Assembly: GCA_012295275.1 (NCBI GenBank)
Contig: CM022678.1
Span: 6,318,559-6,331,058 of the forward strand
Source of the DNA: Chrysomallon squamiferum
Taxonomy: Eukaryota; Mollusca; Gastropoda; Neomphalida; Peltospiridae
Reading direction: 5' to 3'
Length of the DNA: 12,500 nt
The notes under the pieces were generated by a model. It was not told the DNA's origin. It ran no database searches and saw nothing but the letters and a program-made list of their open reading frames with translations. This document shows positions 7,950 to 12,500 of the stretch, in pieces. Positions within the stretch are counted from its first letter, which is position 1, and every line of letters begins with the position of its first letter. The translations under genes and the position numbers were made by a program.

Positions 7950-9889
7950 ACAAGAAGATTGGAATAGTATTTATTAAATACAAATTTCAGCCAAAACATA
8001 TTTTCAAGCTTCTAGAGGAACAACAGATCAAAATAAATTTTCAATTACTACATTTCTCATTTTTATAAATTTTAAATCGTTCATTAATTTTATATCAGAA
8101 TTACGATTGGAAATAAAAGTATATGAAACGTTGAATGATCTTATAACTTAAGAACAGTTTCTTAGAATAATGCAGTTTAAAATAGAATCATTTAAACGTT
8201 GGTTTTTATAACACTTTTTACATTTTATAGTGAATTGTCCTTTTTCTTAGAATGTGTTTAATAATGTCCTTTTTCCTAGAATGGCTTTGAATGTGTTTAA
8301 TAATGTCCTTTTTCTTAGAATGGCTTTGAATGTGTTTAATAATGTCCTTTTTCTTAAAATGGCTTTGAATGTGTTTAATATTCTTGAGTTTGATTAATAA
8401 TTTTATTCTATTTGTATTTTTTTATTATTTTGTTGTAGGATCCTCCGGCACTACGTTTTCCAGTAAGTACTGAAACAATTTTAACGTTATGAACTTATTT
8501 ATATTTATTTATACATATATAAAACATACTAAAATTTCATAATCAGTTAAATAATGCAGTATATAAAATAATCATTAACTAGAAGTTTGAGCAGAAACAT
8601 TTTACATCAGTTCTAACAAAGATTCACAAAAGTGGTGTTCCACTATTCCTTTTTTTAAAAATTCTGGAGAAGTAACAGTTGAAACAGAATTATTTAATTA
8701 ATTTTGTGCCATGATAAAATGCGTTAATTTTTCTCTTTTTTATGAACACGGAATGCTATAAAATTCAGCGTCTATTTTATTTAGTTAATTATTTATTGAA
8801 CAAAAAGTGGAAACACAAAATGAATTTAACGAAATATATATTTTTTTCAAAAATTATTTTATTTTATTTCACTATATTTACTATTAAAATTTCAAATAAA
8901 TCGATAAATATATATATATATATATTTGTTTTCATCCAGAGAGACGTTATCGTAACATCAGAATATCAGTTACAAAATAAATAAACGCAAACTCATATTA
9001 AAGAAGTATAAAATTGGCTTTAAATGACCAGGCTTCATTGAAAAGCACACTCACTCAGACACATATATTAAGATTACTAAACAGAATTACTTGTTATCAT
9101 TTTATCAAAGTTGCTCGGTGTCTCTGTATCACTGTTTCAAACTAAATGATACGAATACATTTATTGGCAGTAAATTTGATCACTGTATTACAAAGGAAAG
9201 CAAAAGTTTATGAAACGCTGAGTGATCTTACGATTTAGGAAATGTTTCTTAGAATATGGAATTTAAAATAGCATTATTTAAAGGATGTTACCAACAGCAG
9301 TTTTTATGTTTCATATAGTAATATTTTAACATATAAAATGTTAATTATTAGATATATAAAGCAGCAAAGAATACAAACTTAGATACGCCTGTTTAGTGAA
9401 ATATCCATTTTCTTAGAATGATTTTGAATATGATTATTATTCCTCAATTTCGTTAATAATTTTATTCTATTTGTATTTCTCAGCATATTTTCCCGGTAAG
9501 TATTGAAACATTTTTAGTGTCTTCAGACTTTTTTTCACCATTAATTTTATATCATAATAAAATACAGTGAATATATATATATATATGTTAGAAATGAATC
9601 ATATAAAATTTAACAGCTATCTGTAATGATATCACAATGGAATGAATTAATCTGAAGAAATACAAATGTCAGATATCCATGCATTTTTTTTCTGAAAGTA
9701 ATTTTTTTTTGTTTTATTTCTTTTTTGTATTGTGTTTGGTTTCTTTTTCTTTCTTTCTTTCTTTCTTTCTTACTATTATTTATTATTTATTTATTTATTT
9801 ATTTTGTTATGGTACATCAAAACTTATTATTATTTTTTTTTTTATAAATATTAATTAATTATTTTATCCGTTTTACAGGAGCACCTTAA
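4509..9889 (+). CDS. Secreted Ser/Gly/Thr-rich protein encoded by ten consecutive microexons
   Basis: Spliced CDS of 234 nt (77 residues plus stop): 4509-4560, 4859-4876, 5640-5657, 6147-6164, 6469-6486, 6901-6918, 7142-7168, 7836-7853, 8439-8462, 9484-9495, 9879-9889. The ATG is the first in exon 1 and opens a classic signal peptide: a single Lys, a hydrophobic core at residues 3-13, and likely cleavage after Ala16 or Ser18. Residues 18-77 contain 23 Ser, 13 Thr, 12 Gly, 4 Ala, 4 Phe, 3 Pro and 1 Tyr, with no charged residue and no Cys. They are organised as GSSGTS-like hexapeptides, about one per exon. All introns are GT-AG and phase 1, so each microexon can be skipped without a frameshift. 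The product is probably exported and could be heavily O-glycosylated (mucin-like). Function is unknown and I recognise no family. The architecture recalls schistosome micro-exon genes, but homology is not implied. Transcript evidence is absent; the support is frame, splice sites and residue pattern. Confidence 0.85.
4654..4852. repeat. (ATT)n and (TTTA)n in intron 1
   Basis: (ATT)n at about 4654-4720 and (TTTA)n at about 4823-4852. The latter runs into the TTTTTCAG acceptor of exon 2. Confidence 0.9.
4859..4876 (+). CDS. Exon 2, 18-nt microexon
   Basis: Acceptor TTTTTCAG, donor GTAAGT. Reads (A)GT TCT GCT TTC TCA AGC A: Ser-S-A-F-S-S. It is the least repeat-like of the tail exons and could span the end of the signal peptide region. 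Confidence 0.85.
4877..5639. other. Intron 2 (763 nt), no other exon seen
   Basis: Contains the block 5374-5530 that is shared with the upstream paralogous region at 1693-1845. No additional open, phase-matched exon was found. Confidence 0.6.
5640..5657 (+). CDS. Exon 3, 18-nt microexon
   Basis: Acceptor ATTTTTAG, donor GTAAAT. Reads GT TCT ACT GGA GCA ACA G: Ser-S-T-G-A-T then the first base of Gly. Confidence 0.87.
5658..6146. other. Intron 3 (489 nt) with cassette-like remnants
   Basis: Bases 5925-6146 are nearly the same as 7604-7835 in intron 7. Around 5836-5850 and 5990-6000 are CTTCCAG words in the position where other cassettes carry an exon; see the relic entries. Confidence 0.6.
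6147..6164 (+). CDS. Exon 4, 18-nt microexon
   Basis: Acceptor CATTTTTCAG, donor GTAAGT. Reads GT TCA TCT CCA ACA TCA T: Gly-S-S-P-T-S. It shares its upstream intron sequence with exon 8, so the two are probably sister duplicates. Confidence 0.88.
6469..6486 (+). CDS. Exon 5, 18-nt microexon
   Basis: The acceptor is a poly-T run of about 26 T ending TAG. The donor is GTATAT, the weakest consensus of the set. Reads TT TCG TCA GGG TCA ACA G: Phe-S-S-G-S-T. The intron after it (414 nt) begins with ATT repeats and holds a degenerate GATA tract at 6536-6592. Confidence 0.8.
6901..6918 (+). CDS. Exon 6, 18-nt microexon
   Basis: The acceptor TTTTTTAAAG has a suboptimal A before AG. The donor is GTACAT, followed by (ATT)n at about 6928-6975. 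Reads GT TCA TCA GGA ACA TCA G: Gly-S-S-G-T-S, the consensus hexapeptide. Confidence 0.83.
6928..6975. repeat. (ATT)n microsatellite in intron 6
   Basis: Begins 10 bp after the exon 6 donor. The minus-strand poly-Ile frame here is an artefact. Confidence 0.93.
7142..7168 (+). CDS. Exon 7, 27-nt microexon with an internal 9-nt tandem duplication
   Basis: Acceptor TTTTGTTGCAG, donor GTAAGT. Encodes Ala-S-S-G-T-S-G-T-S then the first base of Gly. The extra length is a second copy of GGCACTTCC (G-T-S), which suggests slippage of an original 18-nt exon. A TGC lies just before the acceptor. Confidence 0.88.
7169..7835. other. Intron 7 (667 nt) with two cassette remnants
   Basis: Contains cassette remnants near 7380 and 7670-7685 and a copy (7604-7835) of the intron 3 tail. 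Low-complexity A and C runs occur at 7277-7335. Confidence 0.6.
7375..7394 (+). pseudogene. Relic microexon cassette, donor lost
   Basis: TTTTTTCCAG then CATTTACAAATATTAAAAC resembles exon 10 with its flanks (CAG, CATATTTTCCCG, GTAAGTATTGAAAC), with the exon shortened and GTAAGTATT changed to CAAATATT. The following sequence (CTAAAACA, ATAATTAATTAA) matches the sequence after exon 7. Confidence 0.35.
7836..7853 (+). CDS. Exon 8, 18-nt microexon
   Basis: Acceptor TATCTTTTCAG, donor GTAACT. Reads GT ACA TCC GGA ACA ACA G: Gly-T-S-G-T-T. Followed almost at once by the (AAT)n/(ATT)n inverted repeat. Confidence 0.88.
7867..7949. repeat. (AAT)n then (ATT)n inverted microsatellite
   Basis: (ATA)n to about 7910 is followed by (TTA)n to about 7949, so the halves are reverse complements and could fold into a hairpin of 35 bp or more in DNA or pre-mRNA, 13 nt downstream of the exon 8 donor. 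Confidence 0.88.
8009..8026 (+). pseudogene. Dead 18-nt microexon, donor GT changed to AT
   Basis: ATTTTCAAG is followed by CT TCT AGA GGA ACA ACA G, which reads Ala-S-R-G-T-T in the family phase and closely resembles exons 3 and 8. The next bases are ATCAAA where a live exon has GTAAAT. With the donor lost it should be skipped, and because it is 18 nt and phase 1-1 its loss leaves the frame intact. Confidence 0.6.
8232..8379 (+). repeat. 39-bp tandem repeat, three full units plus one shortened unit
   Basis: Units start at 8263, 8302 and 8341 (AATGTCCTTTTTCTTAGAAT plus 19 bp), differing by one or two bases. A 31-bp unit lacking GGCTTTGAAT precedes them. The repeat lies about 60 bp upstream of the exon 9 acceptor, and a single related copy precedes exon 10 near 9405. 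Confidence 0.93.
8439..8462 (+). CDS. Exon 9, 24-nt microexon
   Basis: Acceptor TTTTGTTGTAG, donor GTAAGT. Encodes Gly-S-S-G-T-T-F-S plus the first base of Thr. Its upstream intron tail (TTTTATTCTATTTGTATTTT) is the same as that before exons 7 and 10. Confidence 0.87.
8463..9483. other. Intron 9 (1021 nt), the longest
   Basis: Holds a relic exon (8661-8678), an AT-rich stretch whose ORF is low complexity (about 8742-8984), a block at 8940-9015 repeated at 10261-10335, and a block at 9190-9330 repeated from 8104-8230. Confidence 0.6.
8661..8678 (+). pseudogene. Probable dead 18-nt microexon, both splice sites lost
   Basis: TTTTTTTAAAA, then AT TCT GGA GAA GTA ACA G, then TTGAAA. Aligned to exon 6 (TTTTTTAAAG ... 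GTACAT) both AG and GT are mutated. It would read S-G-E-V-T in phase, a composition that breaks the charge-free rule, as expected after decay. The match is weaker than at 8009-8026. Confidence 0.35.
9484..9495 (+). CDS. Exon 10, 12-nt microexon
   Basis: Acceptor TATTTCTCAG, donor GTAAGT. Reads CA TAT TTT CCC G: Thr-Y-F-P. The smallest exon, and the source of the only Tyr. It joins in phase either to exon 11 (early stop) or directly to the exon at 10598 (basic tail). Confidence 0.82.
9741..9803. repeat. (CTTT)n and (TTTA)n in intron 10
   Basis: (CTTT)n at about 9741-9771 and (TTTA)n at about 9781-9803, 75 bp before the exon 11 acceptor. Confidence 0.92.
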
Positions 9890-9896
9890 TTTTGCT
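9879..9896 (+). CDS. Exon 11, 18-nt microexon carrying the stop codon
   Basis: Acceptor GTTTTACAG, donor GTAAGT. Reads GA GCA CCT TAA then TTTTGCT: Gly-A-P-stop (TAA 9887-9889). The stop is only 7 nt from the downstream junction, too close to trigger nonsense-mediated decay by the usual 50-nt rule. It keeps the 18-nt length of the coding cassettes, so it may be a converted coding exon. Confidence 0.8.
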
Positions 9897-10019
9897 GTAA
9901 GTATATTTTGTATTGGTAATTTATTTTTCTATTTGTATTTTAATGTGTTTGTAGAAAACAAAACAGACTTGACGTTGCCTGTCATAACGGTATAAATAAT
10001 TTTAAAAAAATCAACACCG

Positions 10020-10195
10020 AAAAAAAAAAAAAAAAAAAAAAAAAAATGAAAGAAAAAAAACTAACTAGACACTGTTTTAGTAAGAGTAATAGTGTTACTA
10101 GGAGTAGTAGTAAGAGTAGCTGAAGTAGCAGCAGTACCTCTAGTAGTAGTGGTAGTATTAGTAGTACTAGTACTAATCGTATTATTAGTAATACT
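10020..10195. repeat. A tract and imperfect (TAG)n tract in intron 11
   Basis: 27 A residues at about 10020-10046, then degenerate TAG, CAG and TACTA units at 10081-10195, similar to 3061-3200. Confidence 0.85.
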
Positions 10196-10198
10196 ACT

Positions 10199-10259
10199 AA
10201 TCTTTGTCCATTAAAGGACGTTATGAGGAAATCCTAATTTTCTTGTCATTGGACTAACA
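10199..10259 (+). repeat. Direct repeat copy 1 (about 61 bp)
   Basis: AATCTTTGTCCA ... GGACTAACA, repeated at 10378-10439 with about six differences. Each is followed by or linked to other dispersed intronic blocks. Confidence 0.9.
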
Positions 10260-10260
10260 G

Positions 10261-10335
10261 TAGTGACATTATCGTAACATCAGTAAATCAATTTAAAAAT
10301 AAACTCAAACTGACATTCAAATAATATAACATTTG
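10261..10335 (+). repeat. Dispersed repeat shared with intron 9 (8940-9015)
   Basis: TTATCGTAACATCAG followed by similar AT-rich sequence in both places, with scattered substitutions. A short interspersed element or an old cassette fragment. Confidence 0.75.
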
Positions 10336-10377
10336 TTACAATATTTGCTCATTACTAATACTAGTAATCTTTAAATT

Positions 10378-10439
10378 AATCTTTGTCCACTAAAGGACGT
10401 TACTGGGAAATCCTAATTCTTTTGTCATTGGACTAACAT
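10378..10439 (+). repeat. Direct repeat copy 2 (about 62 bp)
   Basis: Second copy of 10199-10259. Shared core words are AAAGGACGTTA, GGAAATCCTAATT and TTGTCATTGGACTAACA. Confidence 0.9.
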
Positions 10440-10597
10440 AGCTGAACAGGTAGTTATTTATTTACATTTGTAAGAATTAATTAGATAAAATCATTTGATG
10501 TTGTTCTTAGCTATTGTTAAAGAAAAAAGTATTAAAACTGTCATTTTTACTTTAAAATTAGCTTTTTACTTTTTCACTTACTTATTTATTTTTGCAG

Positions 10598-10730
10598 TCG
10601 AGTTGAAACCTGCCAAAACACGGAAATGACCAAATCTGCTGAAGACAACAACAACAACAACAACTGGAGCTCTAGAAATCTATGCATAATTAAAAAAATT
10701 ATTCTTGAATAAAACAACATATTCCTTTAT
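10598..10730 (+). other. 3' exon (3' UTR; alternative C-terminus if exon 11 is skipped)
   Basis: Acceptor TTATTTTTGCAG ends at 10597. With exon 11 included the exon is wholly 3' UTR. If exon 10 joins directly to it, the frame continues V-E-L-K-P-A-K-T-R-K and stops at TGA (10627-10629). It contains a (CAA)n run at about 10643-10664. The right edge is estimated from the polyadenylation signal. Confidence 0.75.
10708..10713 (+). terminator. Polyadenylation signal AATAAA
   Basis: AATAAA is followed about 20-25 nt later by a GT-rich element (TTTGAGTTCTGTTTTGTC), the usual layout of a cleavage site near 10730. Confidence 0.75.
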
Positions 10731-11352
10731 TCTTTGAGTTCTGTTTTGTCTTTTACACAATTTTTTTTTTAATTTAAAATATTTATTTAATTATTTTTTA
10801 TCAGTAAGAAATTTTATGTATTACAAGATGTATGTCATTAGAATTACTGATGCAGTTATTAAAAAGTATTAATCAAAGAAGTGATATCATGAAATACGAG
10901 CATAAATATGCTCATCTTGGTTAACTTAATCAGTGGGTATTACTTGTTTATTAAATGCAAAACTGGTTAATATTCTTTATTTATTTATTTGTTTGTCTGT
11001 TTGTTTATTTATTTATTATGATAATTATAAAATAAATAAGTAACTAACTAAATGACTAAATAAATAATACGTATATGATAATCAACAGTGAATAAATCTG
11101 TCTATTAAACAATATAACTCAATCGTATTAGAATGCAGCCCTGTTTTAAAATGAATAAAATACTACTACTGCTGCTGCTACTACTACTACTACTACTACT
11201 AATAATAATAATAATAATTTTAAAAGCGTTCAGACAGTATACAATAGATCAAACCATGATTGTTATTATTATTATTACCGTGTCCCCAGTAGGCAATTAG
11301 TCAGTTTGAGTTCGGCCACTTCGTTTTGTCGTCTGCAACAATCTTTCCCAAA
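10731..11352. other. Intergenic AT-rich DNA with simple repeats, no gene seen
   Basis: Contains a perfect inverted repeat GAGCATA-AA-TATGCTC at 10898-10913, (TTTA)n at about 10976-11015, (TAC)n, (TGC)n and (TAA)n at 11160-11217, and (ATT)n at about 11261-11277. No exon-like sequence recognised. Confidence 0.6.
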
Positions 11353-11465
<113 letters not shown>

Positions 11466-11562
11466 TTTTCGTGTTATCTGCCTTTATTAATTTAGCAGCA
11501 CAACAACAAATGGACAAAACTTCTGGTAAAATGGTTTAACACATATTGTGTTGTAGGCAAAA

Positions 11563-11636
11563 AAAAATTTTAAAAAAAAATAATAATAATAAAAAAAATA
11601 ATAATAATAAAAATAAAAAATAAATAAAAATAAAAT
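11563..11636. repeat. A-rich (AAT/AAAAT)n tract
   Basis: Low-complexity A and AAT units. The minus-strand F/Y-rich frame is an artefact. Confidence 0.9.
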
Positions 11637-11789
11637 ACAGGAAAAGTAGGATCCATGTTGACTAGAAGGATGCACTTTACTTTACTGTTATACTAAAATG
11701 TAACACACCTAGTTTTTTTACACAATCCAGGTCAACCGGTCATATATGTTAGATTCGTAAATTAATTCGCCACCATAATTTCATTTTTC

Positions 11790-12019
11790 TAAATTAATTA
11801 TTAAATGAATAGACCATTATCAGTTCACTTATTGAATTAACAAACTGATAAATGGGAGGAATTGATTATATTTAATCACCAAAGATCTATAATTAATTTG
11901 ATGTAAAGTATGACCCGAAACATTTTGCTTCGTAAAAATTTAATTTTTGTTTGCTTTTCATATTTTTTTCTGGGAGCTTTAGGCTTCGACGGAAATGCTA
12001 TCTGTTCCACCTGTTGTCG
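11790..12019 (+). repeat. Gene-flanking segmental duplication, copy B
   Basis: Same-orientation counterpart of 3547-3770, with an insertion of about 17 bp before the conserved AG-GCTTC. It begins about 1.06 kb after the gene's polyadenylation site, again downstream of a (CT)n tract. Confidence 0.85.
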
Positions 12020-12023
12020 TTAG
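11983..12023 (+). CDS. Candidate terminal exon in copy B (Cys-containing tail)
   Basis: After a pyrimidine-rich acceptor ending CTTTAG, the phase-1 frame reads GC then F-D-G-N-A-I-C-S-T-C-C-R and stops at TAG (12021-12023). AATAAA follows at 12033-12038. Copy A encodes the related F-Y-D-G-D-L-I-C-Y-T-C, one codon longer at its second position. Its phase matches every microexon donor of the main gene, so it could be a distal alternative last exon. Transcript support is not available. Confidence 0.3.
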
Positions 12024-12500
12024 GCTCGTAATAATAAATATAAAATTAATTTCTGCGATTTTGCTTGAACAGTGTACAAAAATAAATGCATAAACATACA
12101 GCTTTTTCAAAAATAATTATCATTACACCTACGTATTAATTAATCTATCACATAAAAATGCTCAGTTTATAATGGTCCAAATTACAATCCCGACAAATAG
12201 GCAATTATTACGTCATATAATGGCTGGGTGACGTCATAAACGCTGCTTCCATTTGAAACCCCCCAAAAGACTGGATATCGATAAGAAGAGATTAAAAAAT
12301 ATATATATTTTATTTGAACGTAATGCATAAATATTATTTAGCACAGTGTAATATTTATAATAGCAAAATACATTTATGAAAATGTATTTTTCTTGTTTTC
12401 ATGGTGAGCGAAAGTCTGCTGAAATATTTCACGTATCTACGCGCCATTGAAAACTACTCACGCCATCTTGGTTTCTAATTACGTCATTTTGAAGTGCAAA
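12024..12500. promoter_or_regulatory. Unassigned right end with CRE- and YY1-like motifs
   Basis: TGACGTCA (12229-12236) is a perfect CRE palindrome, with TACGTCA words near 12210 and 12480, and CGCCATCTTG (12461-12470) is the reverse of the YY1 core CAAGATGGCG. Such clusters sit near promoters. No exon is visible here, and the sequence does not resemble the promoter at 3901-3948. Confidence 0.3.

Noticed and set aside
8742-8984. 80-codon plus-strand ORF
   Set aside because: AT-driven K/N/I/F/Y composition, lies inside intron 9, and contains no recognisable motif.
9281-9300. AAAG followed by 17 nt ending CAACAGCAG in intron 9
   Set aside because: Looks like an exon at first, but the length is not a multiple of 3, no GT follows, and it aligns to plain intron at 8190-8215.
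12060-12500. A second copy of the 3901-4010 promoter and first exon after copy B
   Set aside because: Searched by eye for the CCAAT, TATAAATG and GTAAGTGAA order; not present, so any next gene unit starts beyond the window or differs here.

Overview
The window looks like nuclear DNA of an animal with an AT-rich, microsatellite-heavy genome. Long (ATT)n, (CT)n, (GT)n, (TTTA)n and (TAG)n tracts recur throughout. My best guess is a cephalopod mollusc such as an octopus, inferred from style alone. There is no long open reading frame on either strand, and the long reading frames that exist run through simple repeats.

The main content is a single plus-strand gene between about 3.9 and 10.7 kb, built almost entirely of microexons. 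A CCAAT/TATA promoter (3901-3948) leads to a short 5' UTR exon ending at 4010. Exon 1 (4485-4560) encodes a signal peptide. Ten microexons of 18, 18, 18, 18, 18, 27, 18, 24, 12 and 18 nt follow. Each is bounded by AG and GT, and each begins and ends in phase 1. The stop codon lies inside the last one (9887-9889), and a 3' UTR exon with AATAAA ends the transcript near 10730. The spliced product is 77 residues: a 16-18 residue signal peptide followed by a Ser/Thr/Gly-rich tail of GSSGTS-like hexapeptides, roughly one per exon. The tail has no charged residue and no cysteine. The design resembles the micro-exon genes described in schistosomes, but I recognise no homologue. It is the candidate undescribed system here.

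The introns are paralogous to each other, so the gene appears to have grown by duplicating exon-plus-intron cassettes. Several dead exons remain: 8009-8026 with a lost donor, 8661-8678 with both splice sites lost, and smaller remnants near 5840, 5990, 7380 and 7670. Upstream (1693-2360) lies a decayed or partial paralog with one intact-looking 21-nt microexon (2268-2288).

A segment of about 220 bp just upstream of the promoter (3547-3770) is repeated downstream of the gene (11790-12019). Each copy follows a large (CT)n tract and each contains a splice acceptor leading into a short Cys-containing reading frame, so the locus looks like a tandem array. The remaining DNA (1-1690, 2361-3540, 10731-11790, 12024-12500) holds simple repeats, a possible retroposon A-tail, small palindromes and a CRE/YY1-like motif cluster at the right end.
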